In this document: piece after piece, positions 7,004 to 15,211 of the stretch
How positions within the stretch are numbered: the first letter of the stretch is position 1
Layout of the letters: each line of letters opens with the position of its first letter
Source of the DNA: Clostridiales bacterium
Lineage (GTDB): Bacteria; Bacillota; Clostridia; Lachnospirales; Anaerotignaceae
NCBI GenBank assembly: GCA_019423725.1
Contig: JAHZAW010000007.1
Span: 28,664-55,013 of the forward strand
Length of the DNA stretch: 26,350 nt
Reading direction: 5' to 3'
Made by a program: the position numbers and the translations under genes
The notes under the pieces: model-generated
What the model was told of the DNA's origin: nothing
Seen by the model: only the letters and a program-made list of their open reading frames with translations
Databases searched by the model: none

Positions 7004-8419
7004 TTACTTGAGCTTAAGGAAATCCATGGTCACATAGGTTTTTTTATCCGATGAGCTCACATACATTCCTATTCCCACATTATCCATATAGTCCGTCAGA
7101 AGATTGCTCCTGCTTCCGGGATTGTTCATCCATGTTATGTATACCTCAACGGCTTTTCCATCCACCTTGGCAATGTTTTCCGAAGCCATTATATATTGAA
7201 GATCCTTATTATCAAATCTTTCAAATGGGCTTGTACCGTCACGATTGGTATAATCCGAATAGTTCCAGTATCCCATGCTCATTGAGTGTAGCTTGGCCGC
7301 CGCGGCCACAGTGGAATTTATCGTAAATTCACTCAGTCCTCTTTTTACCCTTTCTCCGTTTATCATATCATAAAGAAGACTGATATCTTTGTCCAAGGCA
7401 GCTGAATTGATCTTATGGACATCTTCTGTATTATGCACTGAAGCATACACATAGCTTATTTTATTATCTGATGAAAATGCTCCTATCTCAACGGTTCCAT
7501 ATCCATCATTATATGTGGCCTTATTGCCATCTATCCTGGCCCTGGCGCCAAAGTCTATTTCGCTGGTGCTGCTTCCGGAGGATATGCCTCTGTATACGAA
7601 TGAACTGCCATTTGAGAATATCTCAGAGGCTTTGCCATCACTGAAGGAAATATAAAAAAAGTTTTTCATATCGTTTTTATATACCCAGAGGCTTATGCCA
7701 TTGGCTGTATCATCGATCTTATAGGAAGGTTCTCCGAAGGTCTGACGTATTTTTTCCTCCGTATCGCCAAGGGACATCTGCTTTCCATTGATGGTTATTT
7801 TTGAAAGCATGAGCTGATAGTATGCCTCGACCATCATGGAGGCCGCCTGCTCATAGGTTATGTATGACTGTGGATAGTAATATCCGTCATATCCTTTGAC
7901 TACGTCTATTCCGGTAAGATAGCTTATATCATCCAAATATTCATCGGAAATGTCTGCCCTGTCCCTATATGAAAGTGTAAAATCCTTTTCCGGTTCGATT
8001 ATATTTGCTCCGCAGGCCTTTATGGCATTTACCAGCACATCCGCTGCCTCCTGTCTGGAAACGTAATAATCCGGGGCAAAGGTCACTTCACCAATACCCT
8101 TTATTATACCGTTTTCATAACAGAATGCGACCTCATTGGCGTCACAGTCGAAAAACGGACTGTCCGATAAGGTTATACCTGTCCCGCCGGTGGAAGCCCT
8201 GTAAAACCTTACGATCATCCTGCACAGATTTTTTCTTGTGACAACATCGCTTTTTTCCATATTATCATCTATTATTCCCAGCTGAGACGCAGCTGTCATG
8301 GTGTCCGTTACTGATGAGCCAAGCAAAAACGGCTTTCCGGCAGACTCAGCGGCAAAAGCGTTCAGCGCTGATAACAAGGAAAATACAACGGCAAATATAA
8401 ATACCTTTATTCTTTTCAT
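7004..8419 (-). CDS. Secreted SLH- and CAP-domain protein
   Basis: The 471-residue product has a signal peptide at 1-23 (KVFIFAVVFSLLSALNAFA). S-layer-homology-type repeats span about 30-200 (GIIKGIGEVTFAPDYYVSRQEAADVL; YDGYYYPQSYITYEQAASMM), which would anchor it to wall polysaccharide. A CAP-associated N-terminal-like segment lies at about 205-330, with a CAP/SCP domain at about 345-469. The CAP domain keeps SENIA and WMNNPGSRSNLL, but the two usual pocket histidines appear replaced: Tyr390 sits where YFSH-type motifs have His, and Ser436 where PGHR has His. It may therefore be a binding rather than a metal-dependent domain. AAGGTGGGG at 8428-8435 lies 8 bases before the ATG. It has its own promoter and is not part of the efflux operon. 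Confidence 0.85.
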   Translation of the reverse strand: MKRIKVFIFAVVFSLLSALNAFAAESAGKPFLLGSSVTDTMTAASQLGIIDDNMEKSDVVTRKNLCRMIVRFYRASTGGTGITLSDSPFFDCDANEVAFCYENGIIKGIGEVTFAPDYYVSRQEAADVLVNAIKACGANIIEPEKDFTLSYRDRADISDEYLDDISYLTGIDVVKGYDGYYYPQSYITYEQAASMMVEAYYQLMLSKITINGKQMSLGDTEEKIRQTFGEPSYKIDDTANGISLWVYKNDMKNFFYISFSDGKASEIFSNGSSFVYRGISSGSSTSEIDFGARARIDGNKATYNDGYGTVEIGAFSSDNKISYVYASVHNTEDVHKINSAALDKDISLLYDMINGERVKRGLSEFTINSTVAAAAKLHSMSMGYWNYSDYTNRDGTSPFERFDNKDLQYIMASENIAKVDGKAVEVYITWMNNPGSRSNLLTDYMDNVGIGMYVSSSDKKTYVTMDFLKLK

Positions 8420-8491
8420 GTTTTATACCCCACCTTGCAGGATAAGAACTTCATATAAAATGAAACACTTATTTAATATTTGCGCAATATC

Positions 8492-8519
8492 ATTTTACCA
8501 TATTTTTCTGATTAATCAA
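8492..8519 (-). promoter_or_regulatory. Promoter of the SLH-CAP gene
   Basis: On the minus strand TGGTAAAAT at 8492-8500 is an extended -10 (TGn then TAAAAT). TTGATT at 8514-8519 is the -35, with 16 bases of spacing. The predicted start near 8485 gives a leader of about 65 bases. Confidence 0.55.
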
Positions 8520-8532
8520 CCTTTTTATTATT

Positions 8533-8616
8533 AAAGTGGTGGAAAAAGCCCATATTTCACCTTAAATTTTAATATTTTTTTATTTTTTTGCCATATTTTT
8601 ATAAAAAGTGGTGGAA
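8533..8616. repeat. Direct repeat pair AAAGTGGTGGAA upstream of the SLH-CAP promoter
   Basis: Identical 12-base copies lie at 8533-8544 and 8605-8616, start to start 72 bases. The nearer one begins 14 bases upstream of the -35 hexamer. The spacing is close to seven helical turns, so both face the same side of the DNA, as paired activator sites often do. Confidence 0.6.
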
Positions 8617-8690
8617 GATTACATTATTAAACTATTTTAAGTTTGTGCACTCATAAAACTGGCCGTAAAATTTTTATAATAATTTTTAAC

Positions 8691-8722
8691 AAAAAAGCAG
8701 GCTCCTTAAAAGGAGCCCGCTT
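8691..8722 (-). terminator. Terminator of the efflux/SLH operon
   Basis: In the minus-strand RNA, AAGCGGGCTCCTT pairs with AAGGAGCCTGCTT (one G-U) around a 2-4 base loop and is followed by TTTTTTG. On the plus strand the same position is an A-C mismatch, which indicates the minus direction. Confidence 0.85.
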
Positions 8723-8737
8723 AAATTACTGTTTATC

Positions 8738-10606
8738 CTATCTCTCAGTAAGCATTATGAGAACAACATCATTGCCGTATGTATAACCAGTAACATTATA
8801 TTTACTTGTATTCATAGCCGTAGCAAGATTTGTCTGCTCATATGTCTTAGGACCAGTCTTAACATAGCACTGAACGTCTTCGCTTACGTTGTACTTCTTG
8901 CTTCCGCTTGAAGCTGTACCATAGCTGATGTTATTGAGTGATACAGAAGTAAGTCTTCCTACATAAATGAGTTTTTCATTTCTGAACTGGAAGTATGCTG
9001 CACCACTGTCGCCGCCAAAGTCATTTCCTGAAACAGTGGCAGTTCCTGACTTGCCGTTGATGATATAGTTATAAATGGTCTCTGTAGGCTCATCAGCCAT
9101 TCCATCTGAACCAAAGACTTCCTGTTTGCTTACAACTATACCAAACTGCTTGCCGTCGCTGGTCACATCATAAAGTATCATGTCGGTGATCTCTCCGCTG
9201 CCGTTTGTTACATAGTACAATACGTTGTCGCTGAGGATCTCTTTGCCGGCAAGTTTTGATGTATATGTCACAGCAGCTGAGTAATCCTGGTTAACATTGA
9301 TGATGTTGCAGTTTGAAGCAACGGGATGTGTTCCGAGTTTTGTTCCATCGGCGTTGAATGTTCCGTTGATCCTCTTGACTGCCTGTTTCTGTACTGTGTT
9401 GTTTCTTCCGTCAAATGATATTGATACAACATCTCCAACTTTGAACTTATCAGTATCAGTCTGGTATTTCCTTACGACACCATCTGTACATGTTACATTA
9501 ACAACACTTTCAATGATCTTAGCTCCTGCCTCATTTGTGTAAGAATCAGAACCAATGCTTGATACGATTCCAACATAGCTTCCGCTGAAGCGTGATGTAG
9601 ATACAACATCAACAACAGTACCATCTTTACCAAGAAGAAGTGTAACTGTATCTCCGATGGTGTATGAACCAAGGTCTGAAAGTTTATATGAAGCTGTGCT
9701 CTCAAGGTTGTATGTGTTTCCTGCAACAGTAGCGCTTGTGGGGTTAGCAGTTGAAGGTGATGCTGCTGTGTATGTTCCCGTAACGCTGTTAGCATAGATC
9801 CATATGGTCTTAAGTGATTCATTATAGTAGTATACATCATAGATCTGGATGGCTGAAGGTGTACTGAGAACACCATTTCTATAAATAACAGCATCCACAG
9901 CTGCGAAAGGTATATTGGAGAATATACTTCCGGATTCGTATACATAGGGACCTTTAAGGTCGCTTGCAACAAGTGATGAATAGCTGATATTTCCTGATGC
10001 ATCCACTGTGTATCCAAGTTTTGTAGCGTATACCTGTCCATCGGCTGTCTTAGCCTTAAGGGCATTATAGAAAATATATACGCAGTCGTTTCTTGTCAGG
10101 TACTGTCCCTTCTGAAGTGTAAGATTATCATCTATTCCAAGGGCCTGGAATTTTGATATCTGAGCCGAAGGGAATACTCCGGCAAATGTTGAAGGGTCAT
10201 ATCCCAGAAGTTTGAGAACGGCTGTAGCCGCTTCCTCATATTTTATCTTATTGTCGGGTTTGAATGAACCGTCAGAATATCCGGTCATCCATCCGTTGTC
10301 AACAGCAACTCTTATGTACTCAACTGCCCAGTAATTCATCTTTACATCTTTATAAAGTGAGCTTGCTGACTCGTCTCCCATCTCGTCCTTATAAACAGAT
10401 GCTGAAACAAGCATTCTGGCAAATTCAGCTCGTGTAACGGTACTGGTTAAATTCATATTTCCGGCACCGTCTCCATTCATAATGCCGAGCGCTTTGACAG
10501 TCTCAATGGCTGTCTGGCTGGTGGCAGCGAAAACCGGCGTCACAAAAGCTGATACAGTACGAACCGCCGCACAAATAAGACTTGCAAATCTTTTAAGTCT
10601 TTTCAT
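8738..10606 (-). CDS. Large secreted SLH-domain surface protein
   Basis: The 622-residue product has a signal peptide at 1-27, ending PVFA, and then three SLH repeats at about 33-70, 84-135 and 145-185 (TSTVTRAEFARML; DVKMNYWAVEYIRVAVDNGWMTGYSDGSFKP; KGQYLTRNDCVYIFYNAL). They should bind secondary wall polymer. The rest, about 200-622, is Ser/Thr/Gly-rich, predicted beta-rich and without a recognised catalytic motif. The hydrophobic core of the signal peptide is interrupted by Arg16. AGGAGG (10613-10618) lies 6 bases before the ATG. The gene begins 39 bases after the MacB-like permease, with no terminator or convincing promoter between, so it is probably the last gene of the efflux operon. 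A strong terminator follows. Confidence 0.85.
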   Translation of the reverse strand: MKRLKRFASLICAAVRTVSAFVTPVFAATSQTAIETVKALGIMNGDGAGNMNLTSTVTRAEFARMLVSASVYKDEMGDESASSLYKDVKMNYWAVEYIRVAVDNGWMTGYSDGSFKPDNKIKYEEAATAVLKLLGYDPSTFAGVFPSAQISKFQALGIDDNLTLQKGQYLTRNDCVYIFYNALKAKTADGQVYATKLGYTVDASGNISYSSLVASDLKGPYVYESGSIFSNIPFAAVDAVIYRNGVLSTPSAIQIYDVYYYNESLKTIWIYANSVTGTYTAASPSTANPTSATVAGNTYNLESTASYKLSDLGSYTIGDTVTLLLGKDGTVVDVVSTSRFSGSYVGIVSSIGSDSYTNEAGAKIIESVVNVTCTDGVVRKYQTDTDKFKVGDVVSISFDGRNNTVQKQAVKRINGTFNADGTKLGTHPVASNCNIINVNQDYSAAVTYTSKLAGKEILSDNVLYYVTNGSGEITDMILYDVTSDGKQFGIVVSKQEVFGSDGMADEPTETIYNYIINGKSGTATVSGNDFGGDSGAAYFQFRNEKLIYVGRLTSVSLNNISYGTASSGSKKYNVSEDVQCYVKTGPKTYEQTNLATAMNTSKYNVTGYTYGNDVVLIMLTER

Positions 10607-10645
10607 GGTCTTCCTCCTTTAATAATGCATTACTATTTATACAGA

Positions 10646-11839
10646 TCAATCATATCTTAAAGCATCGATGGGGTTAAGTCTTGCTGCCTTCTTTGCCGGC
10701 ATATATCCGAAGAATATACCTATGGCAGCTGATATTCCAAATGACGCCATAACTGAGAAGAATGACGGTAAAACAGTAAAGCTTTGTGAATAAATCACGG
10801 AAATGACCCTTGTAACGGCAAAACATAATATGTAGCCTAGAATTATACCGATCACTCCGCCCAGTGCACTGGTGGCGGCTGCCTCTATGACAAACTGGCT
10901 CATAATATATTTTTCCTTGGCTCCAAGAGCTTTCCTTATACCTATCTCCCTCGTTCGTTCAGTTACTGAAACGAGCATGATGTTCATAATTCCGATACCG
11001 CCTACAACCAATGATATTCCGGCTATGAGGGTAAGCACTGTGATTATCAGATTTGTCATCTGATTCATCATATCAAGCAGTTCAGCCATACTGTTTATAT
11101 AATACGCATCAGTGTCACCATTGAAGTATTTTGTCAGGCCGTCCTCTAGGGCTTTCTTGGCATTAGCGGAATCTTCCTCATTTTTAAATGTTATGATAAA
11201 GTCGCTTACGTCCCTTATATTCATCATTCTGCTTACGGTGCTGTAGGGTACATATACAGCATCATCCGATGAGTATTCCTCACTCTTGGCTTTTTCCTCA
11301 AGCACTCCTATAACAGTGAAATTCCTGCCATTGAGCTTGATCGAATCTCCAAGTCCTTTGCCTCCGAAATATTTTTTATTTACATAAGAACCTATTATAC
11401 AGACACTATTTCTGTTTTTAATATCCATATACTGTATATTTCGGCCTTCTGTAAGATCATAGTCCTTTATCTCAAGGAACTGCTCACTTACACCGCTCAC
11501 ATTGGTTGAATTAAGGTTGTCAGTTCCGACTTTTTTGGAACCCTGAAACGATATGGTCGGCGTCATTTTATCAAGGTATTCAGAGTTTTCATCTACAACG
11601 ACCTGCATATCCTCGACCGTCATTTTCTGATTACCTCTTCCGATTATATATACTGAAAGAGTATTTGTTCCCATGCTGGCAAACTGGTCTTTCATATATT
11701 TTTCCATACCATTTCCTATACCCGTTATAACTATAACGGCTGCAACACCGATGATAATACCAAGCATTGTAAGAATGGATCTGGTCTTGCTTGACTTGAT
11801 GTTTTTCATCGCCATTGAAAAGGATTCATAAATGTTCAT
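10646..11839 (-). CDS. MacB-like ABC transporter permease
   Basis: The 397-residue protein has MacB/FtsX topology. The first transmembrane helix is at about 20-42 (RSILTMLGIIIGVAAVIVITGIG), followed by an extracytoplasmic MacB_PCD-type domain at about 45-240. Three C-terminal helices lie at about 260-390 and include the FtsX-like motif TERTREIGIRKALGA. In this class the permease transmits ATP-driven movements across the membrane and works with an adaptor. Typical substrates are peptides, antibiotics or lipoproteins; the substrate here is unknown. Its ATG overlaps the stop of the ATPase by 4 bases (ATGA, 11836-11839), with GGAGGA at 11845-11850, so translation is probably coupled. Confidence 0.93.
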   Translation of the reverse strand: MNIYESFSMAMKNIKSSKTRSILTMLGIIIGVAAVIVITGIGNGMEKYMKDQFASMGTNTLSVYIIGRGNQKMTVEDMQVVVDENSEYLDKMTPTISFQGSKKVGTDNLNSTNVSGVSEQFLEIKDYDLTEGRNIQYMDIKNRNSVCIIGSYVNKKYFGGKGLGDSIKLNGRNFTVIGVLEEKAKSEEYSSDDAVYVPYSTVSRMMNIRDVSDFIITFKNEEDSANAKKALEDGLTKYFNGDTDAYYINSMAELLDMMNQMTNLIITVLTLIAGISLVVGGIGIMNIMLVSVTERTREIGIRKALGAKEKYIMSQFVIEAAATSALGGVIGIILGYILCFAVTRVISVIYSQSFTVLPSFFSVMASFGISAAIGIFFGYMPAKKAARLNPIDALRYD

Positions 11840-12591
11840 TCATTTCCTCCTTCCCCGATGTCATCATCGTCTAATTTGAATGTGGGCTGTACAAAAGCCT
11901 TTGGATCACTTGTTGGTCCGTCATACACTTTTCTTCCATCCTCCAGCCTTATGACTCTTTCAGCCGTGGCCGCTATGGAGTTGTCATGGGTGATGAGAAC
12001 TACAGTATTTCCCTGTTTGTGCAGCTTCTGAAGTATTTTCAGAACCTCTCGTCCCGTTCTTGAGTCAAGGGCTCCGGTAGGCTCATCGGCAAGTATGACC
12101 GATGGATTTCCTACCAGTGCTCTGGCTATGGATACCCTCTGCTGCTGTCCTCCGGAAAGCTGGCTTGGTAAGTGCTTCTCCTTTTCAAGGAGTCCAACGC
12201 TCTTCAATGCCTTTCTGGCACGCTCGCGCCTCTCAGACCTCGAAACTCCGGCATACATCAGAGGTATCTCAACATTTTCCACTATATTGAGCTTCGGAAG
12301 GAGATTATACTGCTGGAATATAAAGCCCAGCATTTCATTTCTTATCTCAGCAAGCTGGTTTTTATTCATCTCGCCAACATTATGGCCTCCCAGGAAATAT
12401 TCACCCTCTGAGGGCACATCAAGACATCCGATAATGTTCATACAGGTAGATTTACCTGAACCAGACTGTCCTACTATGGCGATAAATTCTCCTTCATAAA
12501 TGGTAAAGCTGATATGGTCAGCAGCCCTTACCACACTGTCTCCCATGTTATATATCTTGGAGACATCTCTAAACTCGATCAGAGGAGTCAT
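11836..12591 (-). CDS. MacB/LolD-type ABC transporter ATPase
   Basis: This 251-residue ATPase energises the downstream permease. Walker A is GQSGSGKST at 41-49, the Q-loop lies in FIFQQYNLLPK, the signature LSGGQQQR is at 145-152, Walker B is VILADEP at 165-171, and the switch His lies in LITHD. PTGALDSRTG after Walker B is typical of the MacB/LolD/FtsE group. GGAGGG near 12598-12603 precedes the ATG. It sits between the adaptor gene (16 bases upstream) and the permease gene (4-base overlap), so the three form one efflux unit. Confidence 0.95.
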   Translation of the reverse strand: MTPLIEFRDVSKIYNMGDSVVRAADHISFTIYEGEFIAIVGQSGSGKSTCMNIIGCLDVPSEGEYFLGGHNVGEMNKNQLAEIRNEMLGFIFQQYNLLPKLNIVENVEIPLMYAGVSRSERRERARKALKSVGLLEKEKHLPSQLSGGQQQRVSIARALVGNPSVILADEPTGALDSRTGREVLKILQKLHKQGNTVVLITHDNSIAATAERVIRLEDGRKVYDGPTSDPKAFVQPTFKLDDDDIGEGGNE

Positions 12592-12607
12592 ATCAATCCC
12601 CTCCTTT

Positions 12608-14278
12608 TTAGCCTACCCCAACGGCCATTTCACCGTCAGGTCCATATCCGCCATACATATCCATATTAGCTGATGAGCTGTATATGTATGCGATCTGGTC
12701 GCCTTCTTTTATGCCGCTCTTGATCTCAACATACTGATCATTGCTTACTCCCGTTTCAACATCCACATATTCATATCCAGCAGGGATAGAAGGATCATCA
12801 GATGAAGCTCCTGTATTTACAAGCACCTTGTCGCCTCTTACTACAGCGCCAACGGGTATTGCAACTACATCTTCAACCTGGTTTACAACTATTTCCGTGC
12901 TTACGTTCATTCCGGGAAGAAGTTCATCACTGCCATCGATCTGCACCTGAACAGGATAGGTCGTAACTCCGTTTGTAGTCGTACCAGCCATATTGATCTT
13001 AGTTACCTTTCCTGTAAATGTCTTTCCCTTTACAGCGTCGGCTGTTACCGTTACTGTCTGTCCTACCTTTACCTTGCTGATATCCAGCTCATCGATGTTC
13101 ATTGTCATCTTAAGGTATGAAAGGTCATAGATCGTGCAGAGCTCAGCATTGGAATCAATGGTATCTCCGGCTTTTTTCTTCTTTTCAATTACTGTTCCCT
13201 TGATTGGTGACTTGATAGTATAATCCTCAAGGCTCTCATACTGGTTTTCAAGGCTGAGACGTGCGTCCTTTACGCTGTCTGCAGCAGCCTGAACTGAATT
13301 TGTAACGCTGTCGCTCTGAAGTCTTATGATGGTGCTTCCGCTTGATACTTCAGCTCCTTCATCATTTACTATGGCAACTACTTCGCCGCTTACCTCAGCT
13401 GTTACACTCTTGTTTTCGTTATATTTGAACTTTCCGCTCTGTGTTGAGCCTGAAGTTCCTACCTCGGCAGTCGCGATCTGTGTCTCAGAAATGGCTCCGG
13501 GGTTTTGAACACTTATGGTTACATTCTTTACGATCTTATTTCCTGCCTCTACCTCTGTAGCTCCGCTCACGGACTCGACCTTTCCGCTGAGGGTCTCAAA
13601 AGATCCGTAAAGTGTTACCTGAGCGCTCTGGCCAATATAAAACTTATCAGCTTCATCAGCAGGGAATGGAAGCTCTATTGTCATTGTTGCAGAATCCCTT
13701 ACCTTTGCGACTTCCTGTCCTGCGCTTACATTGTCTCCAACTTCAACAAGGACATCTGTTACAACGCCGCCGACCTTAGTCTTAACATTAAGGTTGTCAA
13801 GGTCTTTTACAGCTGTTTCATAGCTTCTCTGTGCTGAAGATGCTGAAATTTCAGCTCTCTCTATGGTTGTCTGCATATCTGTTGAGTCTATCTGATATAA
13901 TACCTGGCCCTCTTCAACAACGTCACCTTCCTGAAATGAATCCGAAAGGATATCACCTTTAAGAAGTGTGTTAACCGTATATTTGTCAGCGGGTTCGAGA
14001 GTTCCCGTTCCGGACAGGCTTTCAATGATACTTGTTTTAACAGCTGTATCAAATGTATATGTAGAAGTATTTTCTGCGGTTTTCTTTCCTCCGCAGGATT
14101 TTACCGCCGCCGCTATGACGACGATAACCACAATAAGCGCTATTATTTTTTTCTTTTTTGATGCACCCGAAATCTTTTTCTTGAATTTCTTAACACTGCT
14201 TTTTTTATCCTCCACAGTATTATCAGCTTCGGGAATATCTGTCTGTTCGTCAGTATTTGTTAATTTTTCATTATCCAT
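12608..14278 (-). CDS. Efflux adaptor (MacA/HlyD-like) with two barrel-sandwich modules
   Basis: The 556-residue membrane-fusion-type protein links a MacB-type pump to the cell surface. The N-terminus is charged and cytoplasmic. One transmembrane helix lies at about 44-60, followed by a large outside part. Four lipoyl-type half-motifs are visible, near 105-130, 167-193, 291-320 and 352-385 (for example GVVTDVLVEVGDNVSAGQEV and GTVIEKKKKAGDTIDSNAEL). That makes two hybrid barrels, each with its own short helical hairpin and a following beta-barrel segment. Usual MacA proteins have about 370-400 residues and one such module. A membrane-proximal domain follows at about 460-535. A GAAAGGAA-like site upstream is weak and about 11 bases from the ATG. 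It is the first gene of the efflux operon. Confidence 0.88.
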   Translation of the reverse strand: MDNEKLTNTDEQTDIPEADNTVEDKKSSVKKFKKKISGASKKKKIIALIVVIVVIAAAVKSCGGKKTAENTSTYTFDTAVKTSIIESLSGTGTLEPADKYTVNTLLKGDILSDSFQEGDVVEEGQVLYQIDSTDMQTTIERAEISASSAQRSYETAVKDLDNLNVKTKVGGVVTDVLVEVGDNVSAGQEVAKVRDSATMTIELPFPADEADKFYIGQSAQVTLYGSFETLSGKVESVSGATEVEAGNKIVKNVTISVQNPGAISETQIATAEVGTSGSTQSGKFKYNENKSVTAEVSGEVVAIVNDEGAEVSSGSTIIRLQSDSVTNSVQAAADSVKDARLSLENQYESLEDYTIKSPIKGTVIEKKKKAGDTIDSNAELCTIYDLSYLKMTMNIDELDISKVKVGQTVTVTADAVKGKTFTGKVTKINMAGTTTNGVTTYPVQVQIDGSDELLPGMNVSTEIVVNQVEDVVAIPVGAVVRGDKVLVNTGASSDDPSIPAGYEYVDVETGVSNDQYVEIKSGIKEGDQIAYIYSSSANMDMYGGYGPDGEMAVGVG

Positions 14279-14374
14279 ACTATATTATTCCTTTCATTTT
14301 AGCTGAAAACTTTCAGTACTTGCCTATACTTTTTGATTCTACCCTCCTTTAAATTATTATACAGCAGGCATTTT

Positions 14375-14408
14375 ATACCATATACATTTATACTATTTAG
14401 AATGGTAT
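14375..14408. promoter_or_regulatory. Inverted repeat flanking the -10 of the efflux operon
   Basis: ATACCAT (14375-14381) and its exact reverse complement ATGGTAT (14402-14408) are separated by 20 bases and flank the predicted -10 hexamer. This is where a repressor or MerR-like activator site would lie. Seven-base arms in AT-rich DNA could arise by chance. Confidence 0.4.
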
Positions 14409-14418
14409 GAAAAGTCAA
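14390..14418 (-). promoter_or_regulatory. Promoter of the efflux/SLH operon
   Basis: On the minus strand -35 TTGACT (14413-14418) and -10 TAGTAT (14390-14395) are 17 bases apart. The predicted start near 14383 gives a leader of about 105 bases. A perfect TATAAT at about 14355-14360 lacks a matching -35 and is a weaker alternative. Confidence 0.5.
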
Positions 14419-14445
14419 TTAAGACAAAATGAATTTATCTTAAAA

Positions 14446-14468
14446 ATACCTTAAATTTATTATACCTT
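14446..14468 (-). repeat. Direct repeats AAGGTAT upstream of the efflux promoter
   Basis: On the minus strand AAGGTAT occurs at 14462-14468 and again at 14446-14452, 16 bases start to start. The pair ends about 28 bases upstream of the -35. It resembles the ATACCAT arms nearby, so four related heptamers cluster in one promoter. Confidence 0.45.
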
Positions 14469-14488
14469 TTCATATTTCACTATTTTAT

Positions 14489-14529
14489 GGTAAAAGTTAT
14501 AAAAGATAACAATTATACTTTCTTTTACC
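14489..14529 (-). terminator. Possible AT-rich terminator hairpin after the GNAT gene
   Basis: GGTAAAAG (14489-14496) and CTTTTACC (14522-14529) are exact complements that enclose further TATAA/TTATA pairing. The stem is weak and the downstream sequence (ATAAAATAG) is not a clean T run. Its position just after the stop codon is the main support. Confidence 0.3.
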
Positions 14530-14532
14530 TTA

Positions 14533-15009
14533 TCATTCTTCTGAGAGTCTTTCAAGCTCTTCTCCGGATACCCTGTAAACAGTCCATTCATCCATTGCTT
14601 TGGCGCCCAATGACAAATAGAAATCAATGCTCGGTTTATTCCAGTCAAGACACCACCATTCAAGCCTTCCGCATTTTCTTTCCCTGGCAATGCGGGCAAG
14701 TTCTTTGAAAACAGCCCTGCCATATCCCCTGCCGCGGTACTCCTCAAGTATTATGACATCCTCAATATAAATACCGCTCCTGCCAAGGAATGTGGAAAAA
14801 TTATGGAAAAACAACGCCATTTCCTTGCCGTTTAATACAGCAAATAGCACTTCCGCACCATTTTTATTAAAAATCGTCTCCCTTAGAAGCTCTTCATCAC
14901 ATACAACTTCATTAGACATTTTTTCGTATTCAGCAAGTATTTTAATAAAACTAAGGATCTTTCCGGCATCATTTTCTACAGCAAAACGAAAAGAACATTC
15001 ATCCATCAT
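14533..15009 (-). CDS. GNAT-family N-acetyltransferase (diamine acetyltransferase-like)
   Basis: The 158-residue cytoplasmic enzyme transfers acetyl from acetyl-CoA to an amine. The acetyl-CoA loop is YRGRGYGRAV at 91-100, preceded by IYIEDVIILEEY and followed by the C-terminal fold WWCLDWNKPSIDFYLSLGA (118-136). That pattern, together with length, is closest to the spermidine/spermine or thialysine acetyltransferase group. The acceptor is not identifiable. The start is ATG at 15009, which overlaps the stop of the preceding 64-residue gene by 4 bases (ATGA). A second ATG at 15006 would also fit. It is the last gene of the operon headed by the FecCD permease. Confidence 0.85.
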   Translation of the reverse strand: MMDECSFRFAVENDAGKILSFIKILAEYEKMSNEVVCDEELLRETIFNKNGAEVLFAVLNGKEMALFFHNFSTFLGRSGIYIEDVIILEEYRGRGYGRAVFKELARIARERKCGRLEWWCLDWNKPSIDFYLSLGAKAMDEWTVYRVSGEELERLSEE

Positions 15010-15200
15010 ATTCCATACCTTTCCTTTATCTCAGCCAGCTTATCCTTGTATTTGTCATTAATAAGCACCGTCTCGCTTTTTCCTACTCCCAGCACACTGT
15101 TCCATTTGGGAGCGTCTTTTTTAAGCGAATCCTTTATCTCCTGCTGCCAGTTTTTCATAAGCTCGTCAAGTTCTTCCTGATATTCCTTACACCATCCCAT
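15006..15200 (-). CDS. Small protein of unknown function (64 residues)
   Basis: The product is charged and mostly helical (KEYQEELDELMKNWQQEIKDSLKK), with no membrane segment and one cysteine. I do not recognise the family. GGAGG at 15207-15211 lies 6 bases before the ATG. It starts 11 bases after the SHOCT gene and overlaps the GNAT start by 4 bases, so translation coupling and operon membership make it a credible gene. Confidence 0.65.
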   Translation of the reverse strand: MGWCKEYQEELDELMKNWQQEIKDSLKKDAPKWNSVLGVGKSETVLINDKYKDKLAEIKERYGI

Positions 15201-15211
15201 AAATTACCTCC

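Larger units (their letters stand above)
8420..8737. other. AT-rich intergenic region with promoter and repeats
   Basis: This 318-base gap has no gene on either strand. It holds the promoter of the SLH-CAP gene (8492-8519), two copies of AAAGTGGTGGAA (8533-8544, 8605-8616), three copies of CCATATTT (8498, 8550, 8591) and the terminator of the upstream SLH gene (8691-8722). The rest is A/T tracts. Confidence 0.8.
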
